Below are positions 28,871 through 38,338 of a stretch of 64,000 nucleotides of DNA, piece by piece. A model generated the notes under the pieces. It saw only the letters and a program-made list of their open reading frames with translations, was not told the origin of the DNA and did no database searches. The DNA is from Pseudomonas triticifolii (GTDB taxonomy: Bacteria; Pseudomonadota; Gammaproteobacteria; Pseudomonadales; Pseudomonadaceae), in assembly GCF_014358015.1 (NCBI RefSeq), contig NZ_JACONV010000001.1, positions 930,001 to 994,000 of the forward strand, in the 5' to 3' direction. The translations under genes and the position numbers were made by a program. Each line of letters starts with the position of its first letter. Position 1 is the first letter of the stretch.

Positions 28871-29651
28871 CGGTCTGACGGCTGATCGCAATCAACTCAC
28901 CCTCAGGCGTCCACAACGCCGCAGCCGTGTGCCCGTACCCATCACGCGCGTGTTCGATCACGGCGCGGTAGCTGCACCATTGCAAGGTGTCGAGCACAGG
29001 CTGGGGTTGCACGAATTCGATGGTCCAGGTCAGCGAACTGCCGGGTGCGGGCCTGTTCAGGTGCGGCAGTACCGCGGGCGGCCAGGTATCGACCAATGCC
29101 AGAATATGCGCCTCGCTCATGGGCTGAGACTGTGAGGTGTCGCGAAACCGGGCGTAACCACCAATGGCAGGCGACGGTGTGTTGCTGAACGGCATGCCGC
29201 CCAGCGCCCAACGGATCTCCATGAACCGCAGGTACTCCGGCATCAGGCCGCTGACAAAGGGCAGTTCGGGGCATTCATCGACAGACTTGAGATGAGGTGC
29301 CGGTTCTGCCTGGACCGAAATCATCGACTCACGCGGCGCACCGAAGCTGCCCTGCATCAGGGTCATGACCTGACCGTTCTGGACAGCGCGCCCGAGCACC
29401 TGGCTCACTGCCTTGCCGTGACGCAGAATCTCGACTTCGAAGGCAATCGGCACACCCGGCTCGGCAGGGCCGACAAAGGTGATCGCCAGCGAACGTACGG
29501 GCCGGTCCTGAGGGACCTGCGCCCGCATGGACTCGAAGTTCAGCGCCGCCATCAACCCGCCGAAACAGGCCCGGCCCTGGGACCATTCGGCTGGAATGGT
29601 GACACTGCCTGGGTTATCTCGTACGGCGTCGATCAGTTCGGAAAAGGTCAT
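28854..29651 (-). CDS. Acyl-CoA thioesterase family protein (TesB-like double hotdog)
   Basis: The 265-residue protein has the two-hotdog layout: FGGLMAALNFESMRAQVP near residue 30 in the first half, and PRFRD-type and LTWTIEFVQPQP in the second half. It ends ELIAISRQTVTVFG, with the usual Q-T-V/L ending of this family. It would hydrolyse acyl-CoA thioesters; the chain-length preference is unknown. Its 3' end meets the interrupted Mpo1-like gene. Confidence 0.87.
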   Translation of the reverse strand: MTFSELIDAVRDNPGSVTIPAEWSQGRACFGGLMAALNFESMRAQVPQDRPVRSLAITFVGPAEPGVPIAFEVEILRHGKAVSQVLGRAVQNGQVMTLMQGSFGAPRESMISVQAEPAPHLKSVDECPELPFVSGLMPEYLRFMEIRWALGGMPFSNTPSPAIGGYARFRDTSQSQPMSEAHILALVDTWPPAVLPHLNRPAPGSSLTWTIEFVQPQPVLDTLQWCSYRAVIEHARDGYGHTAAALWTPEGELIAISRQTVTVFG

Positions 29652-29787
29652 GGGTCTGCCTGCAGGGTTCGATACGAATAGGAAGGATGGTACTCATCCC
29701 ATCCTCGCGTGGCATGCCACATATCGGCCATTAGTGCGGCCTGAATGACATGTTTGTCGTAGGAATTATCTTTTCCAAAGCAACGCG

Positions 29788-30549
29788 CTAGAAACAGGCC
29801 TTCGCCAGACGCTTGAGCGATGCCTCGGCTTTGCGTTCGGCGCGCACGATTGCGATCTGCCAGCCTGCAATGCACGGTGCCAGATCGGGCTGCTCACCTG
29901 CCTGTGCCAGCCATTGCAGATGATCATGCCAGTCGCCCAGTTCGCTTTGCGCCGACTTGAGCCGCGCCTGCATGTTCTTCGGCTGATGGCTCAGTTCCGG
30001 GTAGGCCTCGGCAGCGTAGCGCACGCGTTTGATCAGCAGACGCAGGTCATGGCGATCATGACCCGGCTCGGCAATCGCCGTGCGCAGCGTGCGCCACTGT
30101 TTGTCCATGCGTTTTTCGATGGTTTTGCGCAGACCGCGCAGCAGGCCTTTACGCTGCTGCATACGCAACAGGGTCGGAAACTGGTCGATCAGGGTCAGCA
30201 GCCGGGTCAACTCGCTGGATTTGGCCACACGGGGACAGGCGCTGCTCAGATGATCATGACGCTTGCGGGCTGCCTCGCTCAGGCCTTGCTCATCGAGGAA
30301 CGCGGCCAGCACCTGCATGTCACGCAATGGCGTGGTCAGTTGGCCGACAGCCTTGGCAGCGTCTTCCAGTTGCGTAGCACCGGAAAACTCGCGCAGAGGG
30401 CGCAACACGCTGCGCAGACGGCGCACAGTGGTGCGCAGATCATGCAGCGCTTCGCTGTCGGTCGAGACGGCGAGGCGTGCCTGACAGGCAAGCAGTTTGA
30501 CGTCCAGCGCCAGCATTTCAGCGACCAGATGATCCACCATTGAAGACAT
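29788..30549 (-). CDS. CHAD domain-containing protein
   Basis: The 253-residue helical protein fits a CHAD domain, with conserved basic and histidine positions: ALHDLRTTVRRLRSVLRPLRE (about 34-54), DHLSSACPRVAKS, and HDLRLLIKRVRYAAEAYPEL (about 160-180). CHAD proteins bind inorganic polyphosphate and are often associated with polyphosphate granules. No CYTH partner domain is fused to it. It lies 21 bp after tgpA in the same direction, so it may be the last gene of the moxR-DUF58-tgpA unit. Confidence 0.88.
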   Translation of the reverse strand: MSSMVDHLVAEMLALDVKLLACQARLAVSTDSEALHDLRTTVRRLRSVLRPLREFSGATQLEDAAKAVGQLTTPLRDMQVLAAFLDEQGLSEAARKRHDHLSSACPRVAKSSELTRLLTLIDQFPTLLRMQQRKGLLRGLRKTIEKRMDKQWRTLRTAIAEPGHDRHDLRLLIKRVRYAAEAYPELSHQPKNMQARLKSAQSELGDWHDHLQWLAQAGEQPDLAPCIAGWQIAIVRAERKAEASLKRLAKACF

Positions 30550-30570
30550 GCAATTCCCCTGTAAGACGTT

Positions 30571-32574
30571 CTATGAATGATGCTTGCGGGCCGACGACAG
30601 CCGCCATGGCAAACCACGGCGCAGCGTTTTGAGACGCGCTCGCAGGCGGCCCACGGAGCCTGGATGTCCGGCATAACGCTGTGCCTGAAACTCGTCGACA
30701 AACGCCTTGATGGACTCGGCTTGCAGTGGCAACAACATCACGGCACGCCTGCCAAACGCTTCGGCACCTTCACCAGGCATACGACGCAGACCATGGCGAG
30801 ACAGGATCCGTTCAAAGGCATTGAACACTCTCAACTGAGAGTCGCTTTCGCGCTGCCAGGGTTTGAACAGCCACAAGGCTACCAACCCCAGAGAAAGCGC
30901 GATCCCCGCGACAAACACCGGAGCCTCGAACCCCGAGAACCAACGGCCGAGCACCTGCAATTGCTGTTGCCCCTGATACCCCAGCACCCAGCGCTGCCAG
31001 CCGTAATTGAGGTTGTCCCAGCTCAGGCGCAGGTCATTGATCCACGGTATGTGGCGATATCGCAGCGCGGACATCGGCGAGTCCTGCAAAAAATCTTCGT
31101 CGGCTGCCAGCGCCTGCTCCAGTCCCTGCTCGATACGCTGAGGGGCGACAGCGGCGGTCGGATCGACACTGCGCCAGCCGACACCCGGCTGCCAGTACTC
31201 GACCCACGCGTGGGCGTCGAACTGGCGCACGGTCAGGTACTGGCCATCGGGGTTGAGTTCGCCGCCCTGATACCCGGCCACCACGCGCGCCGGAATGCCC
31301 GCCGCTCTGAGCACAAAGGTCATCGCCCCGGCGTAGTGAGCGCAGAAGCCACGGCGGCTGGCAAACAGGAATTCGTCGATGCTGTCATTGCCCAGCAGTT
31401 CGGGCTTGAGGGTGTAATGGAACGGCTGGTCAGCGAAGTAACCCAGCATGGCCTGTACCAGGGCATCGGGCCTGGCGTTGCGACGACGAAGCTCGTCGGC
31501 CCACTGGCGGGCCTGAGGATTGCCTTTGGCAGGAAGTTGCAGGTCCTGACGCTGAATCTGCTCGCTGAGTTGCGAGTCGCGTACGCTTTGCGGCCAGGAC
31601 CTGACGCTATACAGCAACGATTGCTCGACCGGTCGCCTGCGCTGCAGGCGGAAGTCACTCATCTGCCTCACCTCGGGCAATGGGGTTTCACCCACATCCA
31701 GACTCGGCAGCCAGGGCCGACCGCTGGCCTCCATGACAATGCTGTAGGCCACTGAATCGCCACGCTTGTCCCACTGCGGCACCTGCACGGTCTGGGCACG
31801 CGCCGACTGTGACCAGCGACGGCCATCAAATTGCTCCAGGGTCAGGCTGCGCCAGTACAACTGATTGCGTGCCGGCATGGACCCTTCGAAACTGGCGCGA
31901 AACACCAGCGCCGGTGAACGGCTCAGCTCGGCCATGTCGCCGGGTGCCATGTTGTCGGAAAGCCCGGTCACCCCCTTGTTACTTGGCTGCGGCAGCGACC
32001 AGAGCGGGTCCAGACGCGGAAAGAACACAAACAGCAACAGCATCAGTGGCACGGCCTGCGCCATCAGCTTGAACGCCAGCTTGAGAGTGCCCGCAGGCTT
32101 GCTGGCCAGGTCCGATTGCTGCAAGCCGATCAAGGCCGCCAGCAACGCGCCGATCGGCAACAGACTGAACAGCGCCCACAGCAGGCTGTCCTCGAACAGG
32201 TAGCCGACCACCACGCAGAAAAAGCCGAGGAAGATCAGTACGCGCGCATCCCGGCGCGTATTCATTTCCAGCATTTTCAGCACAAATGCCGCCACCAGCA
32301 GCGCTGCGCCCGCGTCCAGTCCCACCAGGCTGCCTCGCGCCAGATAAACGCCTGCGGCCGTGCCCACCAGCAACCCGGATTTGACCCACGTACCCGGCAG
32401 GCGCACACGCATGCGAAATGCCTGCACGCGCCAGATCGTGCAGCCCAGCCACAGGACCATGATTGAAACCGGGACGTGTACTGCAAACGGCACCACGACC
32501 AAGGCCTGGGCGAGCAACAGCCAGGTCAGGCTGACGCGGGGAATTGGCTGACTCACCACCGTCTTCGAGGTCAT
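30571..32574 (-). CDS. tgpA: Membrane transglutaminase-like protein (TgpA family)
   Basis: The 667-residue protein has a block of N-terminal membrane helices (about 10-190) and a periplasmic transglutaminase domain. The catalytic cysteine is C411 in RRGFCAHYAG, with FDAHAWVEYW and WRSVDPTAAV giving the His and Asp. One last helix (about 560-580) leads to a cytoplasmic DUF4129 tail. TgpA is essential for growth in P. aeruginosa from published work. It overlaps the DUF58 gene by 4 nt within a moxR-DUF58-tgpA operon. Confidence 0.9.
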   Translation of the reverse strand: MTSKTVVSQPIPRVSLTWLLLAQALVVVPFAVHVPVSIMVLWLGCTIWRVQAFRMRVRLPGTWVKSGLLVGTAAGVYLARGSLVGLDAGAALLVAAFVLKMLEMNTRRDARVLIFLGFFCVVVGYLFEDSLLWALFSLLPIGALLAALIGLQQSDLASKPAGTLKLAFKLMAQAVPLMLLLFVFFPRLDPLWSLPQPSNKGVTGLSDNMAPGDMAELSRSPALVFRASFEGSMPARNQLYWRSLTLEQFDGRRWSQSARAQTVQVPQWDKRGDSVAYSIVMEASGRPWLPSLDVGETPLPEVRQMSDFRLQRRRPVEQSLLYSVRSWPQSVRDSQLSEQIQRQDLQLPAKGNPQARQWADELRRRNARPDALVQAMLGYFADQPFHYTLKPELLGNDSIDEFLFASRRGFCAHYAGAMTFVLRAAGIPARVVAGYQGGELNPDGQYLTVRQFDAHAWVEYWQPGVGWRSVDPTAAVAPQRIEQGLEQALAADEDFLQDSPMSALRYRHIPWINDLRLSWDNLNYGWQRWVLGYQGQQQLQVLGRWFSGFEAPVFVAGIALSLGLVALWLFKPWQRESDSQLRVFNAFERILSRHGLRRMPGEGAEAFGRRAVMLLPLQAESIKAFVDEFQAQRYAGHPGSVGRLRARLKTLRRGLPWRLSSARKHHS

Positions 32575-33527
32575 GGACGCTGTCCATACAACGCCAGCGC
32601 CCGCAGGCAGGCTTCCCGATGCGCGTCGCCACTGTCAACGCTGGACAGGAACCCAGGCAGGCGTAACGCAAAAGGCTGGTGCCGCTGCGACAGCTCCAGC
32701 ACCCAGTAGCACAAGCGTGAAAGGCGTTGCTCGATGTCGCCACCCAGTGCCAGAAAATCCAGACACAGCTCGTGCCCGCTCAGGTCGGTGAAGTCCTTGA
32801 CCAGCAGCCCCTGTCCTCGGGAATAGGCTTTCCAGTGCAACCGGCCACGGTTATCGCCCGGCTGATAGCTGCGTAATCCTTGATAGTCATCGACACCCGC
32901 CCCTTGAGTCGCCTGGCCGTCGTCTTCGGCGTGGGGTTGCACACCGGTGAGCAAGGGCATTGTGCCGGACAGCGGACGGGGGTAAATGAGTGCGGTCTGT
33001 CCCAGATCCAGCCAGGTCCACGCACGAAAGAGACCCAACGGGAAGACACTCTCAACCCGCAACCGCGGTGCGCGCAACCAGCCACGGCGCTCTGCGGGCA
33101 GTGTCAGCTCGACCTCGGTCAGGCCCTGAGCGCTGACATCGCCGTTTTGCAGGCGGTCTGCCGCCCAGCCCAGCCCGAGTGCCTGATGAGCGTGGCCTGC
33201 GCTTTCAAGGCGCAGCCGCAGTTGCACCGGCTCACCGACGAACACCGAGCGCGATGGCCCTGCGCTGAGGATCAGCCCGCTGAGGTTGCGATAGGTGTGC
33301 AGAATCGCCAGCACCCCCACCGACATCAACAGAAAGGTCAGGCCATACGCCAGGCTGTTCTGATAGTTGATGGCGACCAGCAGCATCAGGATCAACACGA
33401 CAAAGAAGGTCACGCCCGTGCGCGTCGGCAAAATAAAAATACGCCGGTGATCGAGCACAATGCGCGACGCGGCAGGAATGCGCCTTGCCAGCCAGCGTTG
33501 CCAGAGCGGTTTGAGCGGCGCAATCAA
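32571..33527 (-). CDS. DUF58 domain-containing protein
   Basis: The product has 318 residues, with two hydrophobic helices near the N-terminus (about 33-80) and the DUF58 motif LRSYQPGDNRGRLHWKAYS (about 213-231). DUF58 proteins accompany MoxR ATPases and are thought to be their VWA-like targets. It has 4-nt overlaps with the genes on both sides, so the three products are translated together. Confidence 0.9.
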   Translation of the reverse strand: MIAPLKPLWQRWLARRIPAASRIVLDHRRIFILPTRTGVTFFVVLILMLLVAINYQNSLAYGLTFLLMSVGVLAILHTYRNLSGLILSAGPSRSVFVGEPVQLRLRLESAGHAHQALGLGWAADRLQNGDVSAQGLTEVELTLPAERRGWLRAPRLRVESVFPLGLFRAWTWLDLGQTALIYPRPLSGTMPLLTGVQPHAEDDGQATQGAGVDDYQGLRSYQPGDNRGRLHWKAYSRGQGLLVKDFTDLSGHELCLDFLALGGDIEQRLSRLCYWVLELSQRHQPFALRLPGFLSSVDSGDAHREACLRALALYGQRP

Positions 33528-34441
33528 AGCACAGGCACCTCACGCAGCAGCCACTGCACCAGCGCACCGCCGCCATGACCGGTCGGATCGGTGCGTTCAC
33601 GCAGACGATGGCCCACCACTGACGGCAGCACCGACTGCACGTCTTCGGGAATCACATAATCGCGCCCCGCCAGCATGGCCCAGGCCCGCGCCGCTGCCAG
33701 GATCGCCAGACTGGCCCGTGGCGACAGCCCATACGCGAACTGCGGCTGGCTGCGGGTCGCATCCGCCAGGCGCAGCACATAGTCGACCAGCGCATCGCTG
33801 ACCCGCACCTGACGCGCCTGGGCCTGCAACTGACCGAGCTGGTGGTGATCCAGAATCGGTTGCAAGCGTGGCAACAGCTCACGACGCGATTCACCCAGCA
33901 GCAGCGCCCTCTCGGCAGCCCTGGCCGGATAGCCCATGGAAATGCGCATCAGGAACCGGTCCAGTTGCGATTCGGGTAACGCAAAGGTGCCACCGGAGCT
34001 GAACGGGTTCTGAGTGGCGATCACGAAGAACGGATCAGGCAACAGGCGGGTCGCGCCCTCAATGGACACCTGCCCCTCTTCCATCGCTTCCAGCAGCGCA
34101 CTCTGGCTTTTTGGGGTGGCGCGATTGATTTCGTCCGCCAGCACCAGTTCGGCGAAGATCGGCCCCGGATGAAAGGTGAATTGCCCGGTATCACGATCGA
34201 ACACCGAGGTGCCCAGAATATCGCCCGGCAGCAGGTCGGAGGTGAACTGAATGCGCTGATAACTCAGGCCGAGAATTTTCGCCAGCGCATGGCTGAGTGT
34301 GGTTTTGCCCATTCCAGGCAGGTCTTCGATCAGCAGATGCCCACCACCGATCAAACAGGTCATCGCCAGACGCACCTGTGCTTCCTTGCCCAGCACCACT
34401 TCATTGATGGCGCTCAGGCATGCATCGAGTCTTGTGCCCAT
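33524..34441 (-). CDS. MoxR family AAA+ ATPase
   Basis: The 305-residue ATPase has Walker A EDLPGMGKTT (39-48), Walker B LVLADEINR (99-107), sensor 1 FFVIATQNP, and the MoxR-type LPESQLDRFLMRI segment. MoxR proteins act as chaperone-like ATPases on partner complexes. As first gene of the moxR-DUF58-tgpA operon it probably assembles or activates the envelope proteins encoded downstream. Confidence 0.93.
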   Translation of the reverse strand: MGTRLDACLSAINEVVLGKEAQVRLAMTCLIGGGHLLIEDLPGMGKTTLSHALAKILGLSYQRIQFTSDLLPGDILGTSVFDRDTGQFTFHPGPIFAELVLADEINRATPKSQSALLEAMEEGQVSIEGATRLLPDPFFVIATQNPFSSGGTFALPESQLDRFLMRISMGYPARAAERALLLGESRRELLPRLQPILDHHQLGQLQAQARQVRVSDALVDYVLRLADATRSQPQFAYGLSPRASLAILAAARAWAMLAGRDYVIPEDVQSVLPSVVGHRLRERTDPTGHGGGALVQWLLREVPVL

Positions 34442-34575
34442 TAACGCCTCCCCGGCAACTGCTTACTACCCGTCCAGACACAACAGGGCCCGCCAACTAT
34501 TCCGACACTTTACGGTTAGCGTAGGACGTTTCGCCAGAGGTAGTAGGGATTTGCTTAAGAGGATGTAAAACAGAG

Positions 34576-34606
34576 ACGGGCAAGCACACTGGACGTGCCT
34601 GCCCGT
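34576..34606 (-). terminator. Putative terminator of the small lipoprotein gene
   Basis: ACGGGCA and TGCCCGT arms with an inner GCAC/GTGC pairing form a hairpin 10 bases after the lipoprotein stop. On the minus strand it is followed by CTCTGTTTT. Confidence 0.65.
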
Positions 34607-34615
34607 GGCAATCGA

Positions 34616-34894
34616 TCAACGACCGGCGCGCGACTCACGAATGTAGAAACGGGCCTTTTCCGACTTCTCGGTGCAACCTTCGAACGCTTCGAATTGTTGC
34701 TGGGTCTTGGCGCCGGTCAACAGCGACAGGGCCTTGGAGTAGCTTACGGTCCCGGCGAAGCCTTCGGCCTTGGCAAGATCGAGCTCATGCCAGGCAGCAT
34801 CGAGCTGAGTGGCGCAGCTGTCGCGATACCCGGTCTTGCCAGCACAACCTGCAAGAACCACGATGAACAATGGCAGACAGATCCAGGCTTTCAT
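34616..34894 (-). CDS. Small lipoprotein of unknown function
   Basis: The 92-residue precursor begins MKAWICLPLFIVVLAGCAG with a lipobox V-L-A-G-C (cysteine 17). The mature part is helical and contains two more cysteines (DSCATQLD and FEGCTEKSEKA). It is common in Pseudomonas but I know no function. It is a single gene with its own hairpin. The 170 bp before the phospholipase gene (34895-35064) hold nothing else that I can see. Confidence 0.82.
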   Translation of the reverse strand: MKAWICLPLFIVVLAGCAGKTGYRDSCATQLDAAWHELDLAKAEGFAGTVSYSKALSLLTGAKTQQQFEAFEGCTEKSEKARFYIRESRAGR

Positions 34895-35064
34895 GGGGTG
34901 TTACCTCAAGAGTAGAAGTGGAATGTGCGGGTTGGACGGCGAAGCAGGCCGAAAGTGCCGTTGCACAAGGGCGCAAGCGTAACTCTTTTCAATCAATGAC
35001 GTAGGTTTCATCACGCAACGCCGGAGGTTGCAGGTAAGGTAAGGCGATACTCAGGAGCGCATGG

Positions 35065-36120
35065 ATGAAAAAACGCATTGCACTGGTGCTAGGTTCGGGT
35101 GGCGCCCGGGGTTACGCCCATATCGGCGTGATTCAGGAACTGGAACGACGCGGTTATGAGATCGCCTGTATCGCAGGCTGCTCGATGGGTGCCGTGGTGG
35201 GGGGAATCTACGCGGCAGGCAAGCTTGATCAGTACCGCGAGTGGATCGAAAGCCTCGATTATCTGGACGTCCTGCGCCTGGTCGACGTGAGTTTCCGGCT
35301 GGGCGCGATACGGGGTGAAAAGGTCTTTGGCCAGATTCGCGAGATTGTCGGCGAGATCAACATTGAGGACCTGCGCATTCCTTACACGGCGGTGGCCACC
35401 GACCTGACCAATCAGCAGGAAATCTGGTTTCAGGAAGGTTGTCTGCATCAGGCAATGCGCGCCTCGGCGGCGATTCCCAGCCTGTTCACACCCGTCATGC
35501 AAGGTGGCCGGATGCTGGTCGATGGCGGACTGCTGAACCCGCTGCCCATCGTGCCGGTGGTGTCGAGCCACTGTGACCTGATCGTGGCGGTCAACCTCAA
35601 CTCGACGCATCAGCAGCATTATCAGTTGCCGATCATCGAGCGCCCGCCAGCGGTGAAAAAGCGCTTCGACCTGCTGATCAACTCGCTGGGCTCGCGCCTG
35701 CCGTTCCGCCGCAAACTGGAAACCACGGACACAGCCTCGATAGCCGCTGAAACCAGCAGCCTCAAACCGGCGGCCGCCCGCGTGCCCAGCCCCTGGCTTG
35801 GCGAAGTCAGCGCCGACCCGCAAGGCCAGCAACCGGCGGCTGCGCCACAGGCTGAAGGCGCGCCGAAATCGGCGAGCGGCTCGGTGATCATCGACAACGT
35901 CGGACCTGCGTCCTTGCTGGATTTGATCAACCAGAGCTTCGAAGTGATGCAGACGTCACTGGCGCAGTACAAGATCGCGGGCTACCCGCCGGACATCCTG
36001 ATCAACGTCCCGAAACGGGTGTGCCGTTTCTTCGAATTCTACAAGGCCCCGGAACTCATCGCCCTGGGTCGCGAGATCGCCAGCGATACGCTGGACCGGT
36101 ACGAGCGTGATCAGCGCTGA
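35065..36120 (+). CDS. Patatin-like phospholipase (RssA-type)
   Basis: The 351-residue protein has the patatin Ser-Asp dyad: oxyanion loop GSGGARG (10-16), nucleophile S40 in GCSMG (38-42), and D153 in VDGG. The N-terminal 210 residues are the catalytic domain. Residues about 225-285 are an Ala/Pro/Ser-rich insertion that looks disordered, followed by a conserved C-terminal helix region. There is no signal peptide, so it is probably cytoplasmic. An AGGAG site lies 6 bases before the ATG. Confidence 0.9.
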   Translation: MKKRIALVLGSGGARGYAHIGVIQELERRGYEIACIAGCSMGAVVGGIYAAGKLDQYREWIESLDYLDVLRLVDVSFRLGAIRGEKVFGQIREIVGEINIEDLRIPYTAVATDLTNQQEIWFQEGCLHQAMRASAAIPSLFTPVMQGGRMLVDGGLLNPLPIVPVVSSHCDLIVAVNLNSTHQQHYQLPIIERPPAVKKRFDLLINSLGSRLPFRRKLETTDTASIAAETSSLKPAAARVPSPWLGEVSADPQGQQPAAAPQAEGAPKSASGSVIIDNVGPASLLDLINQSFEVMQTSLAQYKIAGYPPDILINVPKRVCRFFEFYKAPELIALGREIASDTLDRYERDQR

Positions 36121-36174
36121 CCCATCAGCTTGCAGCAATGGGCAATGCACGACATTTTGAGGGCAGATCAGGCT

Positions 36175-36264
36175 AAAAACCGGTCTCAACCAGTGGGAGC
36201 GGACTCGTCCGCGAAGGGGCCGGTGTATTTAGTCAAAGGGTTGCGCCTGCACGACCTGTCTTCG
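36175..36264 (+). repeat. Dispersed copy of the 113-bp repeat
   Basis: This stretch shares the order AACCGG, AACCAGTGGGAGCGGACTCG, CGAAGG, GTCAAAGGGTTGCGCCTG with each unit of the tandem array at 38339-38677. It then breaks off just before the IS66 tnpB remnant. Its inner part GCGGACTCGTCCGC is a palindrome, so the unit carries a REP-like core. Confidence 0.8.
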
Positions 36265-36276
36265 AGCCCTCCTGCG

Positions 36277-36492
36277 ATGATTCGCATCGACTCCATCTGG
36301 CTCGCCACAGAGCCGATGGATATGCGCGCAGGCACCGAAACGGCGCTAGCCAGGGTGATTGCGGTGTTCGGTGCGGCGTAGGCGCAGGCGCACTGTGCTT
36401 GTCTGTTCGCCAACCGCCGCGCCAATCGCATGAAAGCGCTGGTACATGACGGCTTCCGAATCCCTCAGCACCTGCGCTTTCTCCTTAGCTGA
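36277..36492 (+). pseudogene. IS66-family TnpB remnant
   Basis: The frame reads MIRIDSIWLATEPMDMRAGT, then a TAG at 36379, then in the same frame CLFANRRANRMKALVHDG and an unrelated tail ending at 36490. This is the first half of an IS66 accessory protein TnpB (orf2), inactivated by a stop codon and truncated. No tnpA or tnpC and no inverted repeat ends were found nearby, so only a scar is left. Confidence 0.8.
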
Positions 36493-36629
36493 CAACGTGA
36501 AATCAGGAGAACTCTCACACCGATAACCTGATATTGGATCGCCACCATAAAGGCGCTAAAGTTCAGCTTCAATTAGCCGATGGCGTTTAACGCAGGATAC
36601 AAATAAATCTGATCTGGAGATCAACGGCG

Positions 36630-38249
36630 ATGAGAAACCTGAAAGTCTCGATGCGCGCGGCACTGAGTTTTATGTTCATCGCTTTGCTTCTCGTCGCACT
36701 AGGCGGCATTTCGGTCAGAAAAATGGGAGAAATCCGCGATACCGCCAATGATTTGGAAAAAAACTCAATGGCAAGCATTGTCATTGCAGACCGCATCAAT
36801 GCGTTGATGTTGCGCTTAAGACTCGACAACCGTCGTTTGTTGTACCAGACCGACCCGGTAGAAATCGCCGCCACAATCAAAGCGATAAACGTCACTCGCG
36901 ATGAGTTCAAACGCGAGGTTCAGCTCTACGCGCCTTTTGTTGCGAGCGAAAAAGAAGGACTGCTGTTCAAAGCCGTTTCGGATAATGGTGACAAAATGAT
37001 CGCCGTGCTTGATCAAGTGTTGGTATTGGTCAACCGCAATGCATTAGCCGAAGCGCTGGTCTATACGAACACTAACGGTCCCCTTGCTAACCGCCCTCTT
37101 GAAGAAGCCCTTGCCGCGCTCGTCAAACTGAATATTGATGAAGCTGGGAATGCAGGCAAAGCGTCCGAGGCGTCCTATCAAAGCGGTTTGATGTTTATTA
37201 TTTTTATTATCCTGGCGGCGGCAATTGCAACCATTGTGCTGGCAGTCCTGTTTACCAAAAGCATCGTCGTCCCATTGCGCGAAATGCTGCGGGTCAATGA
37301 CACGATTGCTAAAGGCGACTTGCGTAGCGTGATCACAATCACGGGCAAGGATGAGTTTTCTGACCTGATGCGCTCTACGCAGATCATGCAAAACAATCTG
37401 CGCGACACCATCAAACTGATTGGGGATTCATCAACCCAATTGGCATCCGCTGCTGAAGAAATGAATGCGATAACCGAAGAGTCCAGCCGAGGGTTGCTGC
37501 GACAGAACAACGAAATTGATCAGGCGGCCACTGCAGTCAACGAAATGACCGCTGCTGTTGATGAAGTAGCGCGTAATGCCGCATCAGCGTCAGATGCTGC
37601 ACAGGCATCAGATCAATCCACGCGTACCGGATCTGACCGCGTGACCAGGACCGTCAGCGCAATCGAAAAACTCAGCAAGACAGTACAGAACACCAGTGTC
37701 GACGTAGAGCATCTCGCGTCCCAATCCAAGGACATCAGCAAGGTGCTGGAAGTGATCCGGACTATTGCTGAGCAAACCAATCTATTGGCATTGAACGCAG
37801 CAATCGAAGCGGCGCGGGCCGGTGAGCAAGGACGTGGGTTTGCGGTAGTTGCCGATGAGGTCAGGGCGCTGGCGCATCGAACCCAAACCTCCACTCAGGA
37901 AATTGAGCAAATGATTGGAGGCATTCTCAAGGGAACCGAGCAAGCCACAAAAGCCATGAGCGAAAGTTGCGAGCAGGCCGAAGGCACTCTGAGTATCGCT
38001 CATGAAGCAGGCGTTGCCTTGACGTTGATCGCCAAGGCAATCAATGAAATCACCGAAATGAACCTGATGATCGCCACCGCATCGGAGCAGCAGGCAGAGG
38101 TCGCGCGCTCGGTCGACGGCAACCTGATGAGTATTCGCGATCTATCCATCCAAAGCGCGACAGGAGCTAACCAGACCGCTGCGGCGAGCTCCGAGCTGTC
38201 CCGTCTTGCAGTGGACATGAGTAAACTGGTTGCAAGGTTCTCGCTTTAA
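36630..38249 (+). CDS. Methyl-accepting chemotaxis protein with 4HB-type sensor domain
   Basis: This is a 539-residue chemoreceptor. TM1 lies at about 10-30, a helical periplasmic domain at about 31-188 (4HB_MCP type), TM2 at about 189-211 (FIIFIILAAAIATIVLAVLF), and HAMP at about 212-265. The signalling domain has the tip [20 protein letters not shown]. The ligand is unknown. The gene uses visibly more A and T than its neighbours. It lies between a 113-bp repeat copy with an IS66 remnant on one side and a repeat array on the other, hinting at acquisition. GGAG lies 10 bases before the ATG. Confidence 0.92.
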   Translation: MRNLKVSMRAALSFMFIALLLVALGGISVRKMGEIRDTANDLEKNSMASIVIADRINALMLRLRLDNRRLLYQTDPVEIAATIKAINVTRDEFKREVQLYAPFVASEKEGLLFKAVSDNGDKMIAVLDQVLVLVNRNALAEALVYTNTNGPLANRPLEEALAALVKLNIDEAGNAGKASEASYQSGLMFIIFIILAAAIATIVLAVLFTKSIVVPLREMLRVNDTIAKGDLRSVITITGKDEFSDLMRSTQIMQNNLRDTIKLIGDSSTQLASAAEEMNAITEESSRGLLRQNNEIDQAATAVNEMTAAVDEVARNAASASDAAQASDQSTRTGSDRVTRTVSAIEKLSKTVQNTSVDVEHLASQSKDISKVLEVIRTIAEQTNLLALNAAIEAARAGEQGRGFAVVADEVRALAHRTQTSTQEIEQMIGGILKGTEQATKAMSESCEQAEGTLSIAHEAGVALTLIAKAINEITEMNLMIATASEQQAEVARSVDGNLMSIRDLSIQSATGANQTAAASSELSRLAVDMSKLVARFSL

Positions 38250-38338
38250 GGAATATGACCCGAAGATCCACTGCCAAAGCCAAGGTATAGGTGCTGGCGC
38301 TGATTGAAATCAGCGCCCACCCTGCATACTGCAAGCAA

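Noticed and set aside
36130..36381. 83-codon ORF after the phospholipase gene as a real gene
   Set aside because: Its first part translates the repeat unit, its second part is an IS66 TnpB fragment ended by a nonsense codon.
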